DNA of 64,000 nt from Tilletia caries (lineage: Eukaryota; Basidiomycota; Exobasidiomycetes; Tilletiales; Tilletiaceae): the NCBI GenBank assembly GCA_032718865.1, contig JALUTQ010000001.1, positions 868,001 through 932,000 of the forward strand. The letters run 5' to 3'. A program made the position numbers and the translations under genes. The first letter of the stretch is position 1, and every line of letters starts with the position of its first letter. This document shows, in pieces, positions 10,188-19,601 of the stretch. The notes under the pieces are model-generated. The model did not search any database, was not told the origin of the DNA, and saw nothing but the letters and a program-made list of their open reading frames with translations.

Positions 10188-10560
10188 GTCAGTCCATATT
10201 GATCCATCAACTGTGGCCTGTGGGTCACCGATAAGGTACGCAAATCGCAATACACATATCACATTACACCTTTGGGGAGTTCTATCTGCTCAGTGCTCAT
10301 CATCTATATTGTGTGGAAAATCATGGCGGAGAGCTCGAAGGGTAGCGAAGCTACCCTGAGAGCGAGGCGCGGTAAGCGTCAGTCCATTTCGATTTATCAA
10401 CTGTGGCCTGTGGGTCACCGATCAGGTATGCAATACACATGTTACATTACATCTTTGGGGAGTTCTATGTCTATCTGCTCATCACCTATCTTGTGTGGAA
10501 AATCATTGCGGAGAGCTCTCAGGGTAGCGAAGCTACCCTGAGAGCGAGGCGCGGAGGGCG
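10188..10560. repeat. About 190-bp tandem duplication with embedded hairpin
   Basis: Copy 1 (10188-10377) and copy 2 (10378 to about 10560) both start GTCAGTCCAT and share blocks such as CAACTGTGGCCTGTGGGTCA and GGGTAGCGAAGCTACCC. They abut the 7-bp satellite. Confidence 0.85.
10515..10545. repeat. Perfect 14-bp-stem hairpin
   Basis: GCTCTCAGGGTAGC, loop GAA, then the exact complement. Copy 1 keeps only an 8-bp stem (10339-10357), so the longer stem is specific to copy 2. Confidence 0.85.
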
Positions 10561-12899
10561 TCTATGTGATTTGAATGATTGACTGTGCTTCTGGGCCATT
10601 GTTTTAGGTATGCAATCCACATCCGACAGGTCACTGCATTGAGCACGCCTTTTGAGAATTCGAGTCTAAGATATCCAGACCAAGCATTAAGCAACATCAG
10701 TCATCAAGAGTCAAGACATGCATGTTTCTTGGTACTTTTCATTTCCCGTTCATATTCTAATTTCTATAAACTCATGGCCTCAAAAAGTCTGGGGAACACT
10801 CTGGCTCAAAAGCCAGGCCGGTGGGATTTCCCCTCTTCACTTCTTTGCCCTCCTTCGTGATGCCTGAAGACAAGTCCATGCTCATATCAATGGGAGCAGA
10901 CGCCTGAACAGGGTCAAAGAAGATGTACTCCTTGACTACAATGCGCAAAAATCAGGTCTTTGGTGGCCCTCAGTCACTTGGGGGATGAGAGATACGGCAG
11001 AGAGGGCATTCCACTCCATCTGGACCATGGCCCTGCCTTCGCTACCATAGGCATCACTGTACTAAATTCTGAATAAGATAAACATCTTCAGAATAGACCT
11101 GTAGCTATCTCATTCCTACTACTCAAAGACCTGAGAGCACTGGGACTCGTTTCCGAGCGTGGGAAGCCTCGAAGTCATTTGAATGAATAATGATGCTGTT
11201 CCATTAAATTATCATATTCCCTCCAGGACTTGAACAGAGCCCTCACTCCCCGTAAGGTCTCTATCGAGATCATCGTCAATGTATACCAAAACTGACAGCT
11301 GCTTAAAAATACGTGTCCATCTCTGAGCATTCCCCAGGGAGAGCATTACTTTTCATTCTCAGTGATCTTCTCTCGATATGTTCATAACTGAATCGCAATG
11401 ATAGCCTAGCTCTCTCAACACAAAACCTGTGGACGATGGCTCCATGTGTAGCTATAACTACCAGGATTGATCCAGCAGCGTTTTGTTCTGCTCCGATGCG
11501 TTCTCAAGGCAAGGTGATGGTTGAGCTAGAGTGCTGGACTATGTAAGTGAAGAATCGGGTCACATTGAGAACCTGTTTTCACCCACTCTTCAGTCAATAC
11601 TGCTCAGAATGCTTTCAAACTTCGAATGCAAGCTCCTTGGCCTAATACGAGCATGTGGATACCATTTTTAGCTTATGAGATTTTATCGATGGTTGTGTGG
11701 TGATTCCTGGTTTTCACGATTCCAGACAAGCTCTTTTATATACACCTCTAGACACTTCTTGGTGAACGAAGTCCACCTCAATTTTTACCGTCGAATCCGT
11801 CAAAGCAAAAATGGATGCGTTCGAAAGGTATGGTTGAGATGAGACAGTAGAGACCTTCTGATCGAGAATCGGATCAAACTATAAGGTGCAGCAAGGAAAA
11901 GACGATGTGGATTGATAGTGGTAGGATACAAACAGAAATCACATGTGTCGAGACGCGTAAAATCGTCCTAGAAGACCAGAACCGACCTCAATATAATTGC
12001 TGTACACTTTAGGGTCAGAAAACGCTGTTAGAAAAGTGCTTTGATGTTGTGAGCGGTCAGAACGGGCAAAAGTGTGTGCTTACCACAAGTTTGATAGTTT
12101 GAAGGTATCTACCATCCTATCTTCCCAACCAGGCTCTCAAATACGGCAAAAAAGGGGGCGACTGGTGCGTCAGTATATGGAGATGCTTTCTTAGATGTTT
12201 CATAGTCGTACAAACCTTTCTGTCGGTATGAGGCCAAACGAGCAAATGGGTATCGATGGTCGAACAGAGCCGTCCAAGCTGAGTGGGCGGCAGCGCGGTC
12301 CAACTGATCAGAGCAAAAGAGAAAGGGCTGTATTCCATAGAGGTATGTACTAGAGGAGTGTGGAAGGAGTGGAAGTCGATCAAAAAGACGTGAGAGTGAG
12401 CATTGAAAACGGATGGGATCAGGAGTGTGAGCAAGCTTGTACCATCCGAGTATCGCAAGCGCATAGAGAGATGAGAATTGCTTTGAATGACCTTAAAATT
12501 ATCCCGTTGCCTTACTGTATGCTACTACTACAAGCAAGTGTCAGTCAGTATAAGAAAAAGGGACGAGAATAGACGTGGAACAGGTCAGAAGTTCGGCAGA
12601 ATGGGGGCAAAGTCAGTATTGATCATCTTTGAGGGTCAGCTGGTAGTTCGAATCAGCTCTGAACACAATATAAGCAGCCCAAAGCGTTCTCAGTCAGTAT
12701 CTGGATACCTCAGCATGCTTTTCGCGATGGGTACTTCTTGTTCTTCGGGTCGACATCGAGGTTCTAGAGGCTCAAGAAGAGGAAGGGACGCCATTCTAGG
12801 TGGTGTTTTGATCCTTGTCGATGCGACTACATACTTGCTTTGCTTCCTTGGGATCCTTATTACATAATGCTTATGGTTTGTCATGTGGGCTCCGGCAGT
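10561..12899. other. Gene-free AT-rich stretch
   Basis: 2.3 kb with frequent stops in all frames, no family motifs, no clear repeats and no RNA gene seen. It may be decayed repeat DNA. Confidence 0.5.
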
Positions 12900-12904
12900 A
12901 GTAA
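12900..12904. repeat. Target-site duplication AGTAA (left)
   Basis: Matches 19338-19342, the usual 5-bp length for Ty3/Gypsy integrases. Confidence 0.9.
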
Positions 12905-13239
12905 TGTCACGAAACGATCGCTGACGGCCCACGCCAACGGCTCACCTCGCTGAGCTGGCTCAGTCTCGAACAGTCGAACCGATACCGCCAACGGATCTCA
13001 ACATCTCGCCATCTCCATCTAACGCGCATCAGCAACATCTCTTCTCATCGCCAGTACGAATCTCCTTCTACCTCTCGAATGTGCATTGGTTATAAATAGT
13101 CGTGTCTCCTTGTCATTCTGCTCTTAGCTGTCTCCTTAGCAATCGACCTGTCTCTTCTCCTACCCTGTTCCGACCTGATCCGTTCCTGCCCTCCTTCCTT
13201 TCCTGGCCTTTCCGAGGTCTTTCGCCCTGTTCTCTGACA
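12905..13239 (+). repeat. 5' LTR
   Basis: 335 bp, base-for-base equal to 19003-19337 by eye. Begins TGTCA and ends TGACA. Confidence 0.95.
13091..13098 (+). promoter_or_regulatory. LTR TATA box (TATAAATA)
   Basis: Consensus TATA in the LTR. Transcription starting 30-50 bp downstream would put the RNA 5' end close to 13138, where the self-priming sequence lies. Confidence 0.65.
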
Positions 13240-13241
13240 TT

Positions 13242-13250
13242 TCGATTGCT
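13242..13250 (+). promoter_or_regulatory. Putative self-priming primer-binding site
   Basis: TCGATTGCT, three bases after the 5' LTR, is the exact complement of AGCAATCGA at 13138-13146 in the LTR. No tRNA 3'-end complement (TGG...) follows the LTR. Tf1/sushi-type elements prime reverse transcription with the 5' end of their own RNA, and this geometry fits. The pairing is only 9 bp. Confidence 0.5.
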
Positions 13251-13297
13251 CTACCCGACCTCTCAAGGCCCGTTCCTCACCTGTTCGCAGTCTCATC

Positions 13298-14599
13298 ATG
13301 GAGACCAACACCACCGACGCGCAGGACGCGCCGGTACCCAACACTTCCGACAATACCATCGCTGCGACTTCCGCTACCGTCAATGCCCTCCTCAACGGCA
13401 TCGTCAACCTCACCCAGACTCTCGCGGATCGCGACACCAGCCGTGATCAGCAACTTACCGCCCTGCTTCAGTTCATTCGGGAGTCCAAGGCCGACAATGA
13501 CGTCCCCAAACCCGACCATTATCAAGGCCACATGAAACAGACGACCACCTTCCTTTTCCAGATCAATACGGCCATCAATTCCAACCCACAGCGATACGAT
13601 ACTGTTCAAAAGAAGATTCGGTTCATGAGCAGTCGGTTCAAAGATACTGCCTTGATGTGGTACATGGGCCTGATCCAACGAAACGCTCAAGCCTACGTCG
13701 CCCTCAAGAACGCAGAACGCGCCGCCATGATTCCCGCCCTGCCGCCAATGATCGTCCAGAGCCACCTCGCCTTCGACTTTGACCAGTATCCACCAGTCAT
13801 CGACCCTCTCACGACTTGGGAAGGCTTTACCTCCCACTTCAAGTCCCATTTTGGCGATCCCAACGCTTGCGCAACGGCGGAGCATACTCTCGAGACTCTC
13901 CGGCAGGTCACTTCTGTCGCCGAGTACGCCTCAAAGTACCAGACTCACTGCTATGAGCTGGACGACACCGAACAACGCCGAGCCAACGGCTTCTACAAAC
14001 ACCTCAAGCCCGGAGTAAAGGACGAGATCATGCGACTCGGAAAGCCCGACAATCTTCCCGCTATGATCTCGATGGCCATAGACATCGACACTCGTGTCAT
14101 GGAACGCGTATCGGAGCGCAAGCTAGAATCCTCGTCGGCTCTTGCCGCTCCCGCCCCCCAGACCATGTTGCCGCCTTCATTTGCATCCATCAGCTATCCA
14201 AGCTCCCACCAGCCTCCTGTCAACACTAATTCTGGCCCAGTTCCGATGCAAGTTGACGCAATCCAGGCCAGCACAGCTCCTTCGGCTTCTCGTCCTCGCG
14301 GCCCACTCACACCCTCGGAGCGGCAGCGCCGTATGGATCTGAACCTTTGCCTGTATTGCGGCATGCCGAATCACAGAGCGGGGCAGTGTCCAAACAGACC
14401 TTCCAACACACGCCGACCCCCGTCTCATTTCGCTCAGACTAGCAGTGCGACCGCATACACCACCTACGACCCTCATCAGTACCACCAAGTTGTCATGCCC
14501 CAGGATGCGTTCCCTGCCACCACGACTGCCTACTCCGGCAACCCCTCGCCCGCTTCCAACGATGCCAGCGAGCAGGGAAAAGCCCTGCCGCAGCAGTGA
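13298..14599 (+). CDS. Gag polyprotein
   Basis: 433 residues from the ATG that follows the LTR leader. The capsid-like part contains VWYMGL-type helices (LMWYMGLIQRN) and the motif FTSHFKSHFGDP typical of Ty3/Gypsy Gag. A CCHC zinc knuckle (CLYCGMPNHRAGQC, about residues 350-363) would bind RNA. The reading frame is intact. The stop overlaps the next start as TGATG at 14597-14601, so protease/pol expression probably uses termination-reinitiation or frameshifting (pol is in the -1 frame). Confidence 0.9.
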   Translation: METNTTDAQDAPVPNTSDNTIAATSATVNALLNGIVNLTQTLADRDTSRDQQLTALLQFIRESKADNDVPKPDHYQGHMKQTTTFLFQINTAINSNPQRYDTVQKKIRFMSSRFKDTALMWYMGLIQRNAQAYVALKNAERAAMIPALPPMIVQSHLAFDFDQYPPVIDPLTTWEGFTSHFKSHFGDPNACATAEHTLETLRQVTSVAEYASKYQTHCYELDDTEQRRANGFYKHLKPGVKDEIMRLGKPDNLPAMISMAIDIDTRVMERVSERKLESSSALAAPAPQTMLPPSFASISYPSSHQPPVNTNSGPVPMQVDAIQASTAPSASRPRGPLTPSERQRRMDLNLCLYCGMPNHRAGQCPNRPSNTRRPPSHFAQTSSATAYTTYDPHQYHQVVMPQDAFPATTTAYSGNPSPASNDASEQGKALPQQ

Positions 14600-17500
14600 T
14601 GGCGACATCTGTTGCGGCTCCTTCTCACAATACTTCATCTTCAACTCCCAGCACCTTTGTTCCCACCAATGCCGGCTTTCGTAGCGGAGACCAACGACCA
14701 CTGTGTAGAGTAGATATATCTGCTCCCAATGCACCCGCTTCCCGTTGTTCTCTTGTTGCGCTTGCTGACTGTGGTGCCCAAAAGTCTTTCATTCACCCCC
14801 TTCTTGTTCATCGCCAGAACCTACCCACCACGACCTTCAACCCACCCCTTCACGTTCAAGGCGCCAATGGTCGACTTCTCACTCCATCGCCAATCGATAA
14901 AGCAGCCACCTAACACCTTCGATATGGAGGTTGGCGGAGTCACACAGCGCATGCGCCTTCCGGTCTTCAACACCGGGCCATACCCCATTCTTCTTGGAGT
15001 AGATTGGCTTCAGACTGCGCATGCGTCCTTGAATTTTTCTGACGACACACTTTCTCTCCCTTTGTCCGCTTCCCCCTCTCCAGGATTCGCAGCTGCTCCC
15101 GGTCCGACCTTGTTCCCTTCGCCTTCCGCCCGTCTAGCGCCGACTCCACCCTTGCCTTCGTTCCCCTCTGCTTTGGTCCGACCTCTCCTTCCCAGCCTTC
15201 CTCTCCAGCCCCCTCGCGCCCCAGCCACGCCAACAGCCGTTCCACGGTCTCATCCGGTTGCCGCTTCCGCCCCGTTGCGCGTTTCCTCCTCTGCCACGAC
15301 CTCGACAACCCCTCCCGTATCTGCACCCGATCCCACCATGACACACGCCGACTGGGTCGCGCGTGCCCTCTCCAGTTTGCCTAGAAGCCTGCATCAGTTT
15401 GAGTCAATCTTCTCCGACACGGGAGCCAACACGCTCCCTCCTCACCGCCCCGGCTACGACTTCGAGATCGAGTTAGAGCCCAACACCACTCCCCCTTTTG
15501 GTCCACTGTATGGGCTTTCACAGAACGAAAACGAGGCGTTGCGCAAGTATCTGGATCAGATGCTGGCAAACGGCTTCATTCAGCCGTCGAAGTCTCCCGC
15601 AGCGTCGCCTTTCCTCTTCGCCACGAAAAAGGGTGGTGAGTTGCGTCCTTGTGTGGACTACCGGAAGCTGAATTCCATTACTGTGAAGAACAGATACCCG
15701 ATTCCTCTTACTCAGCAGCTTGTCGACCGCGTGCCAGGATGCACAGTCTTCAGCAAAATCGATCTCAAGAACGCCTACAACCTCCTCCGCGTCGCCCCCG
15801 GCCACGAGTGGAAGACGGCGTTCCGCACCCGGTTCGGTCTCTTCGAGTACAAGGTCATGCCCTTCGGCCTCACGAATGCCCCCGCCGCCTTCCAGAGCTT
15901 CATTCAGCACGTTCTCAGCCGCTGGCTGGATACCCACGTCGTCGTTTACCTCGACGACATCCTCTTGTTCAGTCGGTCAGAGGAGGACCACACGACTCTC
16001 CTTCGTGAAGTATTCCAGTCTCTTAGCAGTGCGGGCTTGTTTGCTAACCCGAAGAAATGCGAATTCTTCGTTCAGCAGACTGAGTTTTTTTAGGATTCAT
16101 CCTCAGCACAACCGGCCTCGCTGCCGACCCTGCAAAACTCGACACCATTCGCGACTGGCCTGTCCCTCGCTCCGTCACTGACGTCCGCGCGTTCCTGGGA
16201 CACGCCGGATTCTACCGTCGCTTCGTCGACGACTACAGCCGTATAGCTCTGCCCCTCACTCGACTCACCCGCACGGGGCCTGGTTCCGCACCTTTCTCCT
16301 GGTCCCCGGCCGCGCAGACCGCGTTTGACGACCTCAAGTCTCGCTTTGTGTCCCCCCCCGGTGCTCCGACACTTCAACTTTGCCTCTCCGTCTGTACTTT
16401 ACGTGGACGCCTCGGACTTTGCCGTAGGTGCCGTCCTGGCGCAGCCAGATCCCACCACTGGGGTTCTGCACCCCTGTGCCTTCTATTCCCGCCAGTTCGT
16501 TGACGCCGAGATCAACTATAAGGTGTATGACAAGGAAATGACGGCAATCATGGCCGCACTCGAACACTGGCGCTCATGGCTCATCGGATCCGACCACAAG
16601 CTGCAGATTCTTTCCGACCACCGCAACTTTGAGTACTTCACTACCACACAGCAACTCAATCGTCGACAGGCGGGATGGTCCGAGAAGCTCCAGGACTACA
16701 ATTTTACAATCGTCCATGTCCCCGGCGCCCGCAATTGGGCCGACGGACCGTCTCGTCGTCCCGACTATGCGGTTCAAAAGGGTGATGTACTACATCTCGG
16801 CCAGTATCAGATCTTGCTTGACCCGTCTGCTATGTCTGAGCCTTTCCTTTCACCCTCCTCTGCCTCCCTGTCTCAGATCTCAGCAGCAACCGCAACAGCA
16901 TCGGCTACCAGCACCACGCCCTTTGCCCGTACTATCCCCCTCGTCGCGTTTGCGCACCCCCCGCGTCGAGACATGATCACCCTCGCCCCGCTGCTCAGCA
17001 GCTCCGCACACCCGTCTCTCCTGGTCGACATCAAGGAGGCGCAGCAGTCCGACGACGCCGCCCAGACTGCCCTTGTGTCGGACGACCCTCACTACGCGCA
17101 ACAAGACGACCTCATCATGTACGACGGGCGCGTCTACATACCGCCGGCTGGCAACCTTCGCCAGCGCGTGGTGGCCGCCGTCCACGACTCTCTTCCCGCC
17201 GGACACCCCGGCCCTGCTCGCACCATTGAGCTCCTTCGACGGACGCACGACTTCCCCGGTTCCCGACGCTTCGTGCGCACGTACGTGCGATCTTGCGACA
17301 CCTGTCAGCGCGCAAAGGTTGCCACACATGCGCCGTACGGCCTACTCAAGCCCAACGAGATCCCCACGCGACCATGGCAACACATCTCCATGGACTTCAT
17401 CGTCAAGCTTCCCATCTCGAACGGGTTTGATTCAGTGTGGGTAGTTGTGGATCGCTTCTCAAAGATGTCTCACTTCATTCCGTGCCATGAGACCACCACT

Positions 17501-18964
17501 GCGCCACAGCTCGCGTGGATGTTTCTTCAACACATCTTCAGACTCCACGGTCTCCCCACCACCATCATCTCCGACCGCGGCAGTGTCTTCACCTCTCAAT
17601 TTTGGACGAGTGTTCTCAACCTCGTCGGGGTGGAGCCCCGTCATTCCACCGCTTACCACCCACAGACCGACGGACAAACGGAGCGGGTAAACGCTCTGTT
17701 GGAAAACTACCTGCGAAGTTTCTGCTCATACCAGCAAGATGACTGGTCCTCTCTCCTCTCATTCGCAGAATTTTCTTACAACAATTCTCAGTCCTCTACA
17801 ACACAGAAAACACCCTTCCAGGCCACCTATGGCTTTCATCCCTCCTTCCTGGCTTCCTCCACCCCCGCCAGCGACGTCCCGGCCGCCGACGACTTCGTTT
17901 CCACCATCCGACAGATCCATCAGGAGCTCCGCCTCGAAATCCAGCACGCTCAAGAGCAACAACGCCGCTTTTACGATCGGCATCGTGCTCCTCCACCTCG
18001 TCTTCAGGAAGGGCAGCAGGAAGGGCAGCACGTCTGGCTCCTTCGACGGAACATACGCACCACGCGTCCGATGGACAAGCTCGACCACAAACGACTCGGA
18101 CCCTTCGTCATCGAGCAGCATGTCTCCGAAAACGCCTACCGGCTTCGTCTTCCCTCCACTCTCTCTCGCCTCCACCCTGTCTTCAACGTTCAGCTGCTCG
18201 AGCCTTACATCGCGTCCCCGGAGAGTATGCGCGCCAGACCCACGCCCCAACAATTGCGTGTTCAGTTGAATGATGCTGACATGCATGATCTTCCTTGGCG
18301 TCCCGTGCAACAGATTATGGACGTTCGGAAAATTGGAAATCGCTTTGATTACTTGCTCCGATGGCATGGCCTCGATTCCAGTGAGGACTCATAGCGCGCT
18401 TACACGGATCTTTCAAACTCCCTCGAAGATCTCCTCCGCCTTTTCCACCGACGTAACCCCGCAAAACCATGTCCATCCTCACTTTCAGGGGCTCCGGCAA
18501 CTCGCCCCGCCGTTCCGCAAGCTCCCGCACCCCCTCCCACAACGGTGCCCTCTTCCACCACCAACCTCACAACCACTCACCCCACCACCACCCCTCTCGC
18601 TACCCCTTCCCCCTCCGCCACGCTCTCGCGCCACGCTGTTCCTCGCGCTTCTCCCTCCGCTTTTCTTCCGCCCGCAGGTTCCTCCGCTTCTGCTTTCCCT
18701 CCTTCGCCTCTTCGCGCTCCTCCGGCTTCTTCCTCTCCTTCTCTTCCTTCCTTCCCTGCAGCCTCGCCGTTCCTCGTCTCGGCCCCTGCGCTCTCCTCGG
18801 TCCCGATTCCTCCTCCCTTGCCGGTGCCGGCCTCGGATCCCTCCTCGCTCGCTGCGCCGCCATCTTCGGTGCCTCCTCCTCCAGCTTCCCCTGTTCCTCC
18901 GCCTACAGCGCCCACCGCCCATTATCGTCTTCGTCGCGTCCCTCGCCTCAACTACCGGGAGTAG
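14599..18964 (+). pseudogene. Pol polyprotein (protease, RT, RNase H, integrase, chromodomain), disrupted
   Basis: Starts at the ATG overlapping the gag stop. Protease site ALADCGAQKSF has Cys in place of the usual Ser/Thr (about 14759). RT shows PCVDYRKLN, FSKIDLKNAYN, PFGLTNAPAAFQ and the YLDDIL catalytic site (about 15950). RNase H has LYVDASDF and DHRNFEYF. Integrase has an HHCC-like zinc motif ending CDTCQRAK (about 17300) and the D-D-E core (MDFIVKLP, SDRGSVF, TERVNALLE). The chromodomain reads PVQQIMDVRKIGNRFDYLLRW. Breaks: frame change near 14,905; a 7-T run at 16085-16091; an 8-C run at 16352-16359; and TAG at 18392-18394. In-frame Pro/Ser-rich sequence continues to 18964. Confidence 0.92.
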
Positions 18965-18987
18965 GGCCTTCGCCATCTCAGCGCTTC

Positions 18988-19002
18988 GGACGGGGGGCAT
19001 TA
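18988..19002 (+). promoter_or_regulatory. Polypurine tract
   Basis: GGACGGGGGG immediately before the 3' LTR (followed by CATTA), the usual position for the plus-strand primer. Confidence 0.65.
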
Positions 19003-19337
19003 TGTCACGAAACGATCGCTGACGGCCCACGCCAACGGCTCACCTCGCTGAGCTGGCTCAGTCTCGAACAGTCGAACCGATACCGCCAACGGATCTCAAC
19101 ATCTCGCCATCTCCATCTAACGCGCATCAGCAACATCTCTTCTCATCGCCAGTACGAATCTCCTTCTACCTCTCGAATGTGCATTGGTTATAAATAGTCG
19201 TGTCTCCTTGTCATTCTGCTCTTAGCTGTCTCCTTAGCAATCGACCTGTCTCTTCTCCTACCCTGTTCCGACCTGATCCGTTCCTGCCCTCCTTCCTTTC
19301 CTGGCCTTTCCGAGGTCTTTCGCCCTGTTCTCTGACA
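19003..19337 (+). repeat. 3' LTR
   Basis: Identical to the 5' LTR, followed by the AGTAA duplication. Confidence 0.95.
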
Positions 19338-19342
19338 AGTAA
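19338..19342. repeat. Target-site duplication AGTAA (right)
   Basis: Partner of 12900-12904. Confidence 0.9.
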
Positions 19343-19356
19343 ACTTTAAAGTGATG

Positions 19357-19404
19357 TGCCTTGTTAGGCAGATATAATTCTCTTCACAAGAGCCTAAGAA
19401 GGCA
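19357..19404. repeat. Short hairpin, dispersed copy 2
   Basis: Arms TGCCTTGTTAGGC (19357-19369) and GCCTAAGAAGGCA (19392-19404), 12 of 13 paired. Shares both arms and the AGATA after the left arm with 9298-9346. Confidence 0.6.
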
Positions 19405-19576
19405 AACGAGGGGTGCCACAGGACAGTAAACAGCTTCACACGCAGGCAGACTCAAGATGAGCTTTGGGTGCTTCTCATGATCATCCACGCACAGTGGTGA
19501 TCACGAAGTCCACGAACCACGAAGCCCACACCGCCGGACCATCCCTAGTCTATTATAGACTTGGCCGAACTCTTGT

Positions 19577-19601
19577 ACAAGACTCTCCTATAGAGTCTTG
19601 T
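19577..19601. repeat. Perfect 10-bp-stem hairpin
   Basis: ACAAGACTCT, loop CCTAT, AGAGTCTTGT. CAAGTCTTG/AGACTTG words recur several times between 19555 and 19700. Confidence 0.7.

Larger units (their letters stand above)
12905..19337 (+). mobile_element. Ty3/Gypsy chromovirus LTR retrotransposon
   Basis: 6,433 bp bounded by two identical 335-bp LTRs (TGTCA...TGACA) and a 5-bp duplication AGTAA (12900-12904, 19338-19342). Order: LTR, primer site, gag, protease, reverse transcriptase, RNase H, integrase, chromodomain, purine tract, LTR. This gene order and the chromodomain define Ty3/Gypsy chromoviruses. Identical LTRs indicate a recent insertion, yet pol holds three frame changes and one nonsense codon, so this copy looks non-autonomous as sequenced. 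Confidence 0.95.

Noticed and set aside
10019..10560. CRISPR-like array
   Set aside because: The units are contiguous tandem repeats without unique spacers, and the genome is eukaryotic.
12641..12660. tRNA T-arm (GTTCGAATC)
   Set aside because: The surrounding 70 bases do not form a cloverleaf.
18485..19030. Long minus-strand Arg-rich ORFs opposite the end of pol
   Set aside because: They mirror the Pro/Ser-rich, GC-biased pol tail and have no family signature.
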